This document shows, one piece after another, positions 53,701 to 61,842 of a DNA stretch of 64,000 bases (positions within the stretch are counted from its first letter, which is position 1; the number at the start of each line of letters is the position of its first letter). This stretch comes from Flavobacteriaceae bacterium (GTDB taxonomy: Bacteria > Bacteroidota > Bacteroidia > Flavobacteriales > Flavobacteriaceae). The notes below the pieces were generated by a model. It saw only the letters and a list, made by a program, of their open reading frames with translations. It made no database searches and was not told the DNA's origin. The DNA is taken from contig CANLLR010000001.1 in assembly GCA_947491985.1 (NCBI GenBank), positions 62,001-126,000 on the forward strand. Direction: 5' to 3'. The position numbers and the translations under genes were made by a program.

Positions 53701-54195
53701 CAATAGCCACCAAACGCTTTCCATGTATTTGGACTTGTAGGTGACGTACGGATCTTCCATGTCGACCCAATAGCCCATTTTTTCGGTAAGGTCGTTCCAC
53801 ACATCAGTGTAACGCATTACGGTTTTTTTACAAGCTTCGTTGTATTCTTCAATGGAAATGGTTTTTCCGATGTCTTCTTTTGTAATTCCGAGCACTGCTT
53901 CCGTACCTAATTCAACGGGCAAACCATGAGTATCCCATCCAGCTTTTCGCTTCACTTGAAATCCTTTTTGTGTTTTATAACGACAAAAAATATCTTTAAT
54001 AGCACGCGCCATTACGTGATGAATTCCAGGCAAACCATTCGCAGAGGGGGGGCCTTCAAAAAATACGAAAGGTGTAGCGCCTTCGCGGGATGTTACGCTT
54101 TGTTCAAATATGTGGTTTTTTTTCCAAAATTCAAGTACTTCAGAGGCTACCGTTGGTAGGTCAAGTCCTTTATATTCAGTAAATTTTGTGCTCAT
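50794..54195 (-). CDS. ileS: Isoleucyl-tRNA synthetase, large eukaryal-like type
   Basis: An enzyme of about 1133 residues charging tRNA-Ile. The class I signatures are PPSANGLPGIHHVMARAIKD (HIGH region, as GIHH) and GQKMSKRLGNATDP (KMSKS). The CP1 editing domain lies between them (about residues 190-400, with WTTTPWTLPSNTAL and GTGIVHTAPTFGADD), followed by an anticodon-binding domain. Size, the HIGH variant and the tail indicate the IleRS2 class, which in known cases is poorly inhibited by mupirocin (class knowledge, not shown here). The frame extends to 54264 through heptamer repeats; the ATG at 54195 is preferred. It lies 7 bp upstream of the dksA-like gene. Confidence 0.96.
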   Translation of the reverse strand: MSTKFTEYKGLDLPTVASEVLEFWKKNHIFEQSVTSREGATPFVFFEGPPSANGLPGIHHVMARAIKDIFCRYKTQKGFQVKRKAGWDTHGLPVELGTEAVLGITKEDIGKTISIEEYNEACKKTVMRYTDVWNDLTEKMGYWVDMEDPYVTYKSKYMESVWWLLKQIYNKDLLYKGYTIQPYSPKAGTGLSSHEVNQPGSYRDVTDTTVVAQFKTKRETVPEFLQDFGNIHILAWTTTPWTLPSNTALTVGPKIDYVLVQTFNQYTFHPVKVILAKNLVGKQFGKGFFESSEAADFENFKAGDKNIPFKVLNECKGIDLVGIRYEQLMPLTLPYQNPEDAFRVISGDFVTTEDGTGIVHTAPTFGADDAKVAKEASPEVPPMLVLDSNGNPVPLVDLQGKFIHGLGGLSGKYVKNEYYEAGQAPERSADVEIAIQLKEENKAFKVEKYVHSYPHSWRTDEPLLYYPLDSWFIKVTEIKDRMFDLNETINWKPKATGEGRFGNWLKNANDWNLSRSRFWGIPLPIWRTEDGTEEILIGSVEELYSEIEKAMAAGFQEENPFQGFEVGNMSEENYNLVDLHKNVVDAITLVSASGKPMKRESDLIDVWFDSGAMPYAQWHYPFENKDKIDENKDFPADFIAEGVDQTRGWFYTLHAIGTLVFDKIAYKNVVSNGLVLDKNGQKMSKRLGNATDPFETIAEYGPDATRWYMISNANPWDNLKYDIEGVAEVRRKFFGTLYNTYSFFSLYANIDNFNYSEDEIPLHERPEIDRWILSELHTLIKIVDEAYADYEPTKAARAISDFVQENLSNWYVRLCRRRFWKGEYGTDKIAAYQTLYTCLLTVSKLAAPIAPFFMDKLYTDLVNATGSETFTSVHLAKFPVSVENFVDKSLESKMMKAQTVSSLVLSLRKKEMIKVRQPLQKVMIPILDDNQRAEIEAVSDLIKAEVNVKEIELLDDASGVLVKQIKPNFKALGPRFGKDMNLISKEIQALSPEQINELDVKGTLTLAISGKSITLTSEDVEISSQDIPGWLVANANGVTVALDITISPELKQEGMARELVNRIQNIRKDSGFDVTDKIHVQMLRSGELEEAITNNVAYIKDETLTETLVFVDALENGTAIEFDDIQTKIVITK

Positions 54196-54238
54196 TTTGT
54201 CGTTTTGTGAAATCAATTTGCGAAAGTAGTAAAATTTA

Positions 54239-54269
54239 GTCGAAAGTCGAAAGTCGAAAGTCAAAAGTC
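54239..54269. repeat. Heptamer tract (GTCGAAA) upstream of ileS
   Basis: Three exact GTCGAAA units are followed by GTCAAAA and GTCTT on the plus strand. A second tract with ACTTT at 7-8 bp steps lies at 54327-54352, directly after the recO stop, in the opposite sense, so AAAGTCT and AGACTTT can pair across the spacer. Confidence 0.7.
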
Positions 54270-54352
54270 TTAAGATAAAAAGTGAAAATAATTGAAACCA
54301 AAACTGTTTATTAGATTGTTCTTTTAGACTTTACAACTTTACACTTTATGAC

Positions 54353-55066
54353 TTAATTAAAAACTTCCTTTAAAACCTCGAGTGATTTTGGTTTTTTGAA
54401 TCCGTCAAGATGAATTGAGTAATAGTCTAAAAGTATTTTGAGTAGCATTTGACGCTCGATTCCGGCAAAGATTTTTTGATCTAAATCGAATTTCAAACGA
54501 AGTAATTTTTTGAACAAATGCGTTTCATGTTCGGAAAGACAACTTATGCCTTGAAACGGAGAAAAAACACCTTCGATCATTTCAAAATGGTTACAATTAA
54601 CATTAGAAGTATCGGGATAAAATCCGAGGAATTTAGTCATTTCCAACAGAAAAATGAGATGAAAATTGGATATTTCTTCATGCGTATCGAGCCAAAGCAA
54701 TGCAGCTTCAAGAAAGGTAAATAGGCTTTGATTTTTTTCTTCTTCTTTAATGCTGTGATGCAACATTTCAGACAAAAAAATGACGATGGTGCTTTTAAAA
54801 ATGTTGGTGTTTATGGTTTGAAAAGCATTGGCTAATTTAATTTCTTTAAAATGTTCGAGTGTGCCTTTGTTTTTGTGGTTGGCTTCAATTTCTAAAATGG
54901 TCAACGGTTGAAAATAGGCTATTTTCTGATTGGATTTTTTTCCAGAATATGCACTTGGAACAAAATAACTTTTGAGTCCATCCGATTCGGTAAAACATTT
55001 CACGATAAGGCTTTTTTCTTGGTATTTTAATGCCGAAAGTACGATGGCTTTTGTTTTGACAAGCAT
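54353..55066 (-). CDS. recO: DNA repair protein RecO
   Basis: A 237-residue recombination mediator of the RecFOR pathway that loads RecA onto SSB-coated single strands. The N-terminal OB fold begins MLVKTKAIVLSALKYQEKSL (quoted to 20), with the central helical region and IKEEEKNQSLFTFLEAALLWL. The C-terminal part has the motif FLGFYPDTSNVNCNHFEM where zinc-binding cysteines sit in some RecO proteins; only one Cys pair-like position is seen, so metal binding is doubtful. Length is normal. It lies between porZ and ileS on the same strand. Confidence 0.92.
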   Translation of the reverse strand: MLVKTKAIVLSALKYQEKSLIVKCFTESDGLKSYFVPSAYSGKKSNQKIAYFQPLTILEIEANHKNKGTLEHFKEIKLANAFQTINTNIFKSTIVIFLSEMLHHSIKEEEKNQSLFTFLEAALLWLDTHEEISNFHLIFLLEMTKFLGFYPDTSNVNCNHFEMIEGVFSPFQGISCLSEHETHLFKKLLRLKFDLDQKIFAGIERQMLLKILLDYYSIHLDGFKKPKSLEVLKEVFN

Positions 55067-55144
55067 AAATTAAGGAGTACAATATTCGACGTACTGTTTC
55101 GAGGTTAACCGTTTCAAAGTGGTAAAGAATGCCAATTTTATTGT

Positions 55145-57475
55145 TTATCTAATGATCATTACTTTTTTGACTGTAGTGTCTGTCCCTTCTTGTGTGGCGA
55201 TGAAAATCATATAAACACCCGAGGCTACACGATATTTTCCAAAAGCTGTAGTATCCCATTCGATAGTACCTCCGGAAGAAGTAGTTTCATACACCAAATT
55301 ACCTTCAATATCGGCAATTTTCACGTTGGCTTTGTCTGTGAGTCCGCTAATTTTTACAGTTCCAACAAATTCAGGACGAACCGGATTTGGATATACATAC
55401 ACATTACTCAAATCGTCTTGTGGTTTTGTAGCAGTTCCTTTGAAAGAAACCATACCTTTATCAGTGGCAAAAAACACTTCGCCCGTTATACCGTCGACTT
55501 CAATATCTAAAACATTATTACTTGGTAAAGGCGAATTTTCTTTGGTGAAACGGTAAATTGTTTGTTGACCGTTGGGTGAAACTAGAAAAACACCTGAATC
55601 GGCTATCGAAACCCATTTTCTATTGGCTCCATCGATAGCGATATCAAGTATAAATTGATCGAAAAAAAGCTCTTGAGCTAGTACTTCCCCGTCAATTTCT
55701 TCTTCGATAATTATAGGTCGGGTTTGAATTTCATCTTCAGTTAAAAACTGATCTACTGTAGAAATAATTCGCAATCCTTTCGCTGTGCCAATCCACAATT
55801 GGTTTCTGTTATCGATGGCAACACAACGCACGTCGGTATCGGGTAAGTTTCCTTCAGTTTGTGTTTTGATGACAATGGATTTATTATTTAACTGATCGTT
55901 GAAGGCGATTAACCCGTTTCGCGAACTTGGCAACCATTTGGTTCCGTTTTTATCTACAACCAAAATAGCATAATTTTCAACATTTGTTTCTGGTATAATA
56001 GCTCCTAAATCGAACGATTGCCATGATCCATTGGCTCGTAACACTTTGAGTGCTTTCGGGCTAAAATTGTTTGTCATCCAAAGATTGCTATTTCTATCGT
56101 AGGCGGGTCCGTTGACTCTTATTCCATCAGCAACAGATGTTAATTGCAGGCCATCTGAACCTGTATTGGTGTTATCAAACAACACTGTTGGCGTTTCGTT
56201 CACCACTTTTAGTAGCCCTGAAAAATAAGAACTCACATAAAAATCATTGTCATTGTTGGGATTGAAAGCAATGTTTGAAAGCGCTTTTGCTCCAAATAAA
56301 TCTGCATAGGGAATGAAATCCCAGCCATTTTCTGGAGTAAATTTGCTGATTGGAAATTTAAAAGGTCCGTCGAAAGGAGGTTCTAAATTATACGGATTGT
56401 AGGTTCGGTTGTATTTTCCGTATAAAGCCCATAATGCACTAGTCGATTTTTTGACTCTAAAAATGTAATTTCTTTCGGGTCCGTTGGGTTTGATTTCGGT
56501 AAAGTTGGTTGGATTTGAAATGGTAGAAGACAACATTCCTCTTTCGTTGGTTCCGATATAGATTACATCGTCTAGTACCGTTGCGCAAAAAAATGTTACA
56601 GGGTCGCCTGTTATTTGGTTGCTTTGAATATGAACTATTTGTTGTATGGCTTGATTGAAAACGTAAACATGATTAGCGGATGTTATAGTAAAATAGTTTC
56701 CATTAGTTCGCAAATCTAATAATACCTCAGGAAAGTTAAGTAAGTAAGTGGGAGTTAGGCCATCGTATTTTAAAAGACTTACTGCATTTGTGATGGCATA
56801 AATGTTAGTCCCGAAACTAATAACGCCATTCCATTCATTACCTGAAATATCTACCCATTGAGTAAAATCGTCTAGAAAAGGACTAGACAAATTAGCCTTT
56901 CTGATGCCGCTTCCAAAAGCATTTCCTTTAGTGGCGGCATAAATAAATCCGTTATTAATTGCTGTTTGTTGCACCGCAACATAGGAACCTTGTGGTCCCA
57001 TGTAGTAGGTGTTTCCAAATTCGTTGGTATTCAAATCAAAAACGGATATTCCGTAATCGCAAGACAAGTACAATTTGTCATTATTTTCTAAAAAATGATT
57101 GATTTTTTTTAAGAGTGGCGACACAGGGACCTCATCGATAATGCCTCTTTTTTGAAGAATCGTTCCGTCGTTTTTAATCAAAAAAAGTAGCCCATTTCTG
57201 TTGCCCACAAAGGTAATGTTCTTGACTTCACTATGGAATATTGCAGTAATCTCATCGGCCTTTAGTCCGTCTATTGAATTGATTGTGGTAATGTCATTCG
57301 ATGTTAATCCTTTCGTAAAATAGGCATTTTCTGACGACGCATAAATAGTGTTTGTTGTAGTCGCAATATCAGTAATCCGATTGTAGGAAAAGTATCCCTG
57401 CCAAAGCTGATTGTTTTGTCCCAACACCAACAAGGGAAATAATAAAATGTAGAGAGAAAACTTTTTTGAACCCAT
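55145..57475 (-). CDS. porZ: PorZ-like type IX secretion protein, beta-propellers with T9SS sorting domain
   Basis: A protein of about 776 residues from the ATG at 57475 (MGSKKFSLY), the same length as I recall for P. gingivalis PorZ. Residues 1-19 form a signal peptide (ends LVLGQ). The body has repeated propeller-type strands, for example LWQGYFSYNRITDIATT at the start, NRNQLWIGTAKGLRII and ANRKWVSIADSGVFLV. The end is a T9SS C-terminal domain starting VYVYPNPVRPEF and finishing SGVYMIFIATQEG...KVMIIR. PorZ is a cell-surface part of the T9SS attachment complex that handles sorting-domain proteins and A-LPS. Other propeller proteins with this tail exist, so the specific name is probable, not certain. 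Confidence 0.82.
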   Translation of the reverse strand: MGSKKFSLYILLFPLLVLGQNNQLWQGYFSYNRITDIATTTNTIYASSENAYFTKGLTSNDITTINSIDGLKADEITAIFHSEVKNITFVGNRNGLLFLIKNDGTILQKRGIIDEVPVSPLLKKINHFLENNDKLYLSCDYGISVFDLNTNEFGNTYYMGPQGSYVAVQQTAINNGFIYAATKGNAFGSGIRKANLSSPFLDDFTQWVDISGNEWNGVISFGTNIYAITNAVSLLKYDGLTPTYLLNFPEVLLDLRTNGNYFTITSANHVYVFNQAIQQIVHIQSNQITGDPVTFFCATVLDDVIYIGTNERGMLSSTISNPTNFTEIKPNGPERNYIFRVKKSTSALWALYGKYNRTYNPYNLEPPFDGPFKFPISKFTPENGWDFIPYADLFGAKALSNIAFNPNNDNDFYVSSYFSGLLKVVNETPTVLFDNTNTGSDGLQLTSVADGIRVNGPAYDRNSNLWMTNNFSPKALKVLRANGSWQSFDLGAIIPETNVENYAILVVDKNGTKWLPSSRNGLIAFNDQLNNKSIVIKTQTEGNLPDTDVRCVAIDNRNQLWIGTAKGLRIISTVDQFLTEDEIQTRPIIIEEEIDGEVLAQELFFDQFILDIAIDGANRKWVSIADSGVFLVSPNGQQTIYRFTKENSPLPSNNVLDIEVDGITGEVFFATDKGMVSFKGTATKPQDDLSNVYVYPNPVRPEFVGTVKISGLTDKANVKIADIEGNLVYETTSSGGTIEWDTTAFGKYRVASGVYMIFIATQEGTDTTVKKVMIIR

Positions 57476-57493
57476 TGTACCAAAATTGAAAGA

Positions 57494-57501
57494 CAAATAT
57501 A
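57494..57501 (-). promoter_or_regulatory. -7 box of porZ
   Basis: TATATTTG on the minus strand, a perfect TAnnTTTG match, 18 bp before the ATG at 57475, which also supports this start over the longer frame. Confidence 0.6.
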
Positions 57502-57535
57502 CTATAAACGCAAAAATTACTGGATTAATATAGTA

Positions 57536-57568
57536 CAAAAAAAAATGCCTTCACTGGGAAGGCATTTT
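57536..57568 (-). terminator. Terminator of gdhA
   Basis: AATGCCTTC / GAAGGCATT, a perfect 9-bp stem with a 5-nt loop, followed by a long T run on the minus strand; 20 bp after the gdhA stop. Confidence 0.85.
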
Positions 57569-57587
57569 TGTCTATTTTTTATTAAAA

Positions 57588-58931
57588 TTATACAATTCCT
57601 TGAGCTAACATAGCATCGGCCACTTTAACGAAACCCGCAATGTTTGCGCCTTTTACATAATCGGTGTAACCGCTAGCATCGGTACCATATTTTACGCAAG
57701 AAGCATGAATGTTTAACATGATATTTTTTAGTCTTTCGTCAACCTCTTCTGAAGTCCAACTTAAACGCAACGAATTTTGTGACATTTCAAGTCCCGATGT
57801 TGCAACGCCTCCAGCATTAGATGCTTTTCCTGGTGCAAATAAGATTTTTGCATTTAAAAATGCAGTTACAGCTTCTGGAGTAGATGGCATGTTAGCACCT
57901 TCTGCAACACAGATACAACCGTTGGCAATTAACGTTTTGGCTTCGTCTTCATTCAATTCATTTTGAGTAGCACATGGTAATGCAACATCACATTTTACTT
58001 CCCAAGGACGTTTTCCTGAAACAAATTTTGCATTTGGATATTTTGCAACGTAATCAGAGATTCTTCCGTAATTTATGTTTTTGATTTCCATAACGTAGGC
58101 TAATTTCTCAGCATCAATTCCGTCTGCATCATAAATATATCCTGATGAGTCCGACATGGTAACTACTTTTCCGCCTAATTGCGTTGCTTTTTCAGTAGCG
58201 TATTGTGCTACGTTTCCTGAACCAGAAACCACGACTGTTTTTCCTGCAAAACTATCGCCTTTGGTTTGAAGCATGCTTTGAGCAAAATATACGTCGCCAT
58301 AACCGGTAGCCTCTGGACGGATTAACGAACCTCCGAAAGAGATTCCTTTTCCTGTTAAAACACCCGTAAATTCATTTCTAAGTCTTTTGTATTGACCAAA
58401 CATATAACCTACTTCTCTTCCTCCAACACCAATATCTCCAGCAGGAACGTCGGTATCAGCACCTATATGCTTCGACAATTCGGTCATAAAGCTCTGACAG
58501 AATTTCATGATTTCGATGTCCGATTTTCCTTTCGGATCAAAATCAGAACCTCCTTTTCCACCGCCCATTGGCAAAGTAGTCAAACTGTTTTTAAAAGTTT
58601 GTTCGAAAGCTAAAAATTTCAATATGCTTAAATTCACTGTTGGATGAAAACGAATCCCTCCTTTGTAAGGTCCGATAGCCGAATTCATTTGAATTCTGTA
58701 CCCACGGTTTACTTGTGTATTACCAGCATCGTCAATCCAAGTCACTCTGAACATGATGACTCTTTCTGGTTCTACCATTCTTTCCAAAAGCATTTTGTTT
58801 TGGTATTTTTTATTTTCTTCAATAAAAGGAATAACTGTTTCAGCTACTTCTTTAACAGCTTGCATAAACTCAGGCTCGTTGGCATTTCTTAAGGCTACTT
58901 TGTCTAAAAATGCATTGATACTTTGTGACAT
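57588..58931 (-). CDS. gdhA: NADP-dependent glutamate dehydrogenase
   Basis: A 447-residue hexameric enzyme catalysing reductive amination of 2-oxoglutarate to glutamate. Substrate and catalytic residues are in YKGGIRFHPTVN, LPMGGGKGGSDFDPKGKSD (active-site Lys) and DVPAGDIGVGGREVGYM. The cofactor fold follows with VVSGSGNVAQYATEKA; the residues after that motif favour NADP by overall likeness to E. coli GdhA (447 residues as well). It has its own promoter box and terminator. It is a key ammonia-assimilation step. Confidence 0.95.
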   Translation of the reverse strand: MSQSINAFLDKVALRNANEPEFMQAVKEVAETVIPFIEENKKYQNKMLLERMVEPERVIMFRVTWIDDAGNTQVNRGYRIQMNSAIGPYKGGIRFHPTVNLSILKFLAFEQTFKNSLTTLPMGGGKGGSDFDPKGKSDIEIMKFCQSFMTELSKHIGADTDVPAGDIGVGGREVGYMFGQYKRLRNEFTGVLTGKGISFGGSLIRPEATGYGDVYFAQSMLQTKGDSFAGKTVVVSGSGNVAQYATEKATQLGGKVVTMSDSSGYIYDADGIDAEKLAYVMEIKNINYGRISDYVAKYPNAKFVSGKRPWEVKCDVALPCATQNELNEDEAKTLIANGCICVAEGANMPSTPEAVTAFLNAKILFAPGKASNAGGVATSGLEMSQNSLRLSWTSEEVDERLKNIMLNIHASCVKYGTDASGYTDYVKGANIAGFVKVADAMLAQGIV

Positions 58932-58979
58932 AAAAATAGATTATTTAATATTTAAGAAAACGTTTTCGTAAAATCGGGA

Positions 58980-58987
58980 CAAAGATA
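58980..58987 (-). promoter_or_regulatory. -7 box of gdhA
   Basis: TATCTTTG on the minus strand, a perfect TAnnTTTG match, about 48 bp before the ATG. Confidence 0.6.
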
Positions 58988-59154
58988 CATTTTATAAGAA
59001 TAACGGCGTAATTTTTTTTATTTTCTTACTTTTTAATTTGATTTTTTTGCAAAATAATAAAATAGCTATTGTTTTTTAATTCAAGTAATAGAAAACATAA
59101 AGGATAAATAATATGTATTTTATAATTTTATTTTATATGTTACTACTGTTTTTA

Positions 59155-59162
59155 TATATTTG
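59155..59162 (+). promoter_or_regulatory. -7 box of the THC0290_0291 gene
   Basis: TATATTTG, a perfect TAnnTTTG match, 27 bp before the ATG at 59190. It rules out the longer TTG start at 59160, which lies inside the box. Confidence 0.6.
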
Positions 59163-59189
59163 TTGAGAATTGAATTTATTTATTTGAAT

Positions 59190-59984
59190 ATGACAAGGAA
59201 TAAAATCGCCCTAATCTTATTTTTCTTTAGTATAATTACCAAAGTAAATGCACAATTCGGATTTTCACATGAAATAGGAGTTATCGTTGGTCCAGTTGCC
59301 TTTCAATCGGACTACGGTGAACGGTATGACTTTTCTACTAATGCTGGTAACACTGGTTATGGTATTGGCCTTATTCATTACCTTAACTTTTCTTATAAAG
59401 CAGAATGTAACTGCTACACCCCCGAAACGTATTTTAACGACCACTTCAAATTGCGTAGTGAATTATCTTACAACAAAACAGAATTACAACATTTTGGAGA
59501 GTGGGTAGATCCTAAGAGAACTTCACTAACTGCCAATCAGTTAAGAGCCATGCGAGGTAGCACTGCGGTAACCAATATAGGAATGCAATTGGAATATTTT
59601 CCTTTGAGTATTCGTGATTTTACAGCAAGTACACATGGTTGGGCTCCTTTTGTAAGTTTAGGTGGGCAATATTGTTACTACAAAGCAACCTCTTATTCTG
59701 AACTAGGTCCTGGTTTAGGGACATTGCCAACAGTAACGCCTATTAAATACATCAATGCCTTTGACACTAAAGGCGGTAACACTTGGTCAGTTGTAGCTAG
59801 CGTAGGAACTCGTTACAAACTAACACCTTTATCTGATTTGATGATTGATTTAAGATGGCAGTATTATTTTTCGAATTGGGTAGACGGTCTAAATCCGAAT
59901 CCCGAAATTTACACCGAAAACCGCGCCAATGATTGGAATGTTTGGCTCAACGTAGGTTACATTTATTATTTAGGTGTACGATAA
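59190..59984 (+). CDS. THC0290_0291 family outer-membrane protein
   Basis: A 264-residue exported protein. Residues 1-21 are a signal peptide (MTRNKIALILFFFSIITKVNA), followed by QFGFSHEIGVIVGPVAFQSD. This start, together with GIGLIHYLNFSY and a C-terminal WNVWLNVGYIYYLGVR, fits the THC0290_0291 family of flavobacterial proteins. Alternating beta-strand-like segments and an aromatic end suggest an outer-membrane barrel. Function is unknown. There is a Cys pair (ECNCYTP) in a likely loop. It is a single-gene unit with its own promoter box and a terminator shared with the convergent cystathionine gamma-synthase gene. Confidence 0.85.
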   Translation: MTRNKIALILFFFSIITKVNAQFGFSHEIGVIVGPVAFQSDYGERYDFSTNAGNTGYGIGLIHYLNFSYKAECNCYTPETYFNDHFKLRSELSYNKTELQHFGEWVDPKRTSLTANQLRAMRGSTAVTNIGMQLEYFPLSIRDFTASTHGWAPFVSLGGQYCYYKATSYSELGPGLGTLPTVTPIKYINAFDTKGGNTWSVVASVGTRYKLTPLSDLMIDLRWQYYFSNWVDGLNPNPEIYTENRANDWNVWLNVGYIYYLGVR

Positions 59985-59985
59985 T

Positions 59986-60020
59986 AAAAAAACCCGAATC
60001 GTTTGATTCGGGTTTTTTGT
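59986..60020. terminator. Bidirectional terminator
   Basis: AACCCGAATC / GATTCGGGTT, a perfect 10-bp stem with a 4-nt loop, flanked by A and T runs, between two convergent genes. Confidence 0.88.
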
Positions 60021-60025
60021 TGTTA

Positions 60026-61171
60026 TTATCTAAACGCCTGCTCAATGTCGGCAAGCAAATCATCAATATCTTCAACACCAACACTTAGTCGAACTAAATC
60101 ATCCGTGATGCCTATTTCTTTTCGTTTATCTTCAGGTATGGATGCATGTGTCATTAATGCCGGATGATTCGCTAACGATTCTACGCCACCCAATGATTCT
60201 GCCAAAGTAAAGACTTTTAAATTCTCTAAAAACGCAATGGCATCCGCTTTTTTCCCAGATGTAAAAGTAAACGAAACCATACCACCAAATCCACTCATTT
60301 GTTTTTTGGCAATATCATGAAACGGATGATTGGGTAAACCCGGATAAAACACCTTAGCTACTTCGGGATGATTGCTCAAAAATTCGGCCACTTTCATTCC
60401 GTTTTCACAATGGCGTTGCACTCGTAAATGCAACGTTTTAATTCCTCGTAATATCAAAAAACTATCCATTGGCCCAAGTGTCGCTCCCGTTGCAAACTGC
60501 TGAAAATGCAATTGTTCTCCTAAAGCTGCGTCTTTTACAATCAAAGCTCCAGCAATCACGTCAGAGTGACCGCCGAGGTATTTGGTAGCCGAATGCATTA
60601 CTACATCTGCTCCTAAATCTAACGGTTTTTGTAAATAAGGAGTTGCAAACGTATTATCTACAGCAAAAAGGATGTTGTTGGCTTTGGTAATTTTGGCAAT
60701 TTCTTGAATATCAGCCAATTTCATTAACGGATTGGTTGGAGTTTCTACCCAAACCAATTTGGTGTTTTCGTTGATTAATGACTTGAATTTTTCGATATCG
60801 TTCATATCCACAAAGTGGAATTTGATTCCGGAATCTTTATAAATACGTGTAAACATTCGGTATGTTCCGCCATACAAATCGTCCATAGCAATGATTTCAT
60901 CACCGGCTTTGAACGAACGTAATAAGCAATCTGTCGCAGCTAAACCAGATGAAAAAGCCAAGCCACGCGTACCATTTTCGATACTTGCTAACGCATTTTC
61001 TAAAGCTGAACGCGTTGGATTTGCTGCACGCGAATATTCGTAATCAGGATTAACCGGTTGACCCGGACTGTTTTGTACAAAAGTAGAAGTTTGATATACT
61101 GGAGGCATCACCGCTCCGGTACTTGGATCGTGATGTTGTCCGCCGTGTATGGTTTTGGTATTAAATTTCAT
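60026..61171 (-). CDS. metB: Cystathionine gamma-synthase/lyase family PLP enzyme
   Basis: A 381-residue trans-sulfuration enzyme. The PLP Lys is in MHSATKYLGGHSDVIAGAL, with YGGTYRMF and EYSRAANPTRSALENALA (cofactor and active-site tyrosines) and the end AESLGGVESLANHPALMTH. Gamma-synthases (methionine synthesis) and gamma-lyases (cysteine formation) are hard to tell apart by motif. The length and overall look fit the cystathionine gamma-synthase branch, so the symbol is probable only. It has its own promoter box; no met neighbours are present and no SAM riboswitch was seen in the 213-bp upstream spacer. Confidence 0.85.
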   Translation of the reverse strand: MKFNTKTIHGGQHHDPSTGAVMPPVYQTSTFVQNSPGQPVNPDYEYSRAANPTRSALENALASIENGTRGLAFSSGLAATDCLLRSFKAGDEIIAMDDLYGGTYRMFTRIYKDSGIKFHFVDMNDIEKFKSLINENTKLVWVETPTNPLMKLADIQEIAKITKANNILFAVDNTFATPYLQKPLDLGADVVMHSATKYLGGHSDVIAGALIVKDAALGEQLHFQQFATGATLGPMDSFLILRGIKTLHLRVQRHCENGMKVAEFLSNHPEVAKVFYPGLPNHPFHDIAKKQMSGFGGMVSFTFTSGKKADAIAFLENLKVFTLAESLGGVESLANHPALMTHASIPEDKRKEIGITDDLVRLSVGVEDIDDLLADIEQAFR

Positions 61172-61188
61172 TTTATAATTATTTTTTA

Positions 61189-61196
61189 CAAAGGTA
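61189..61196 (-). promoter_or_regulatory. -7 box of the cystathionine gamma-synthase gene
   Basis: TACCTTTG on the minus strand, a perfect TAnnTTTG match, 17 bp before the ATG. Confidence 0.6.
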
Positions 61197-61271
61197 ATTT
61201 TCTTTTTTAAATTCTAAACCATTAAGAAATTTAGATTTATTAAGTTGTTCTTACTAGTAAAGCTTTAATTT

Positions 61272-61386
61272 TAGCCCATATTGCTTCGGCATCCTTTTTT
61301 TGTCCCGATGCCTCGGGAGAAAAAAGATAGATTGAAAAGCTGGACCCGAGCTCAAAAAAGAGCGAATTGGCAAAGCAAATAGCTTC
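61272..61386. repeat. Dispersed structured repeat, copy D
   Basis: The plus strand has AGCCCATATTGCTTCGGCAT, then CCTTTTTTTG and a strong inner hairpin TCCCGA/TCGGGA, then AAAAAAGATAGATTG and AAAGCTGGA. About 30 bp of inserted sequence follows before AAATAGCTTCAAAT. The right edge overlaps the stop codon of the DinB-like gene (61385-61387). Confidence 0.65.
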
Positions 61387-61840
61387 AAATAAATTTTCTT
61401 ATATTCGTCATAAATCCGAGGTGCATCGCTTCGTGGTAATTGTTGAATTCGATGGCTTCTTTTGACGATGCCAAATAAAAACCAGTTCCGGTAGTATACT
61501 CGTTATAATTTACAAATTTGCCGGCTGCGTAATCTTCTTTGGTTTTCTCTAACAATAAAAAAAGCAAGTTTCTTAACTCATCTACTTCGGCTTGCGTAGA
61601 AATTCCTGTTGGTTTTGAACCGTTTCGGTAGGTTTCAAATAGAGAATCCGAAATGTACATTGGCAATCCCGATAATCGGTAGACTAAAACTTGTTGAATT
61701 ACTATGATGTGACCTAAATTCCAAACCAAATTGTTGCTAAAACCCGCTGGAATAGTATTGAGTTGTTCTAACGTATACTTTTCTAAAAAAGTATTGTATA
61801 TGTTGCGACTGGTTTCCCAAATTTTAAAAGTGGTTTCCAT
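61385..61840 (-). CDS. DinB/YfiT-like metal-dependent hydrolase-fold protein
   Basis: A protein of about 151 residues from the ATG at 61840 (METTFKIWETSR). The frame extends upstream inside the thioesterase gene and is not used there. It is an all-helical DinB-superfamily four-helix bundle. Three metal-binding histidine positions are suggested by NLGHIIVIQQ (about residue 48) and FNNYHEAMHLGFM near the end. Members include thiol transferases such as bacillithiol transferase, and many are of unknown role. It lies 2 bp after the thioesterase gene, so the pair is likely translated together. Its stop codon sits in a copy of the dispersed repeat. Confidence 0.85.
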   Translation of the reverse strand: METTFKIWETSRNIYNTFLEKYTLEQLNTIPAGFSNNLVWNLGHIIVIQQVLVYRLSGLPMYISDSLFETYRNGSKPTGISTQAEVDELRNLLFLLLEKTKEDYAAGKFVNYNEYTTGTGFYLASSKEAIEFNNYHEAMHLGFMTNIRKFI

Positions 61841-61842
61841 AA

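Noticed and set aside
54196..54264. N-terminal extension of IleRS
   Set aside because: It is translated from the GTCGAAA heptamer tract and spacer, while MSTKFTEYKGL matches the usual family start.
61172..61384. SAM riboswitch upstream of the cystathionine gamma-synthase gene
   Set aside because: The spacer shows a promoter box 17 bp from the ATG, leaving no room for an aptamer, and its only structure is repeat copy D.
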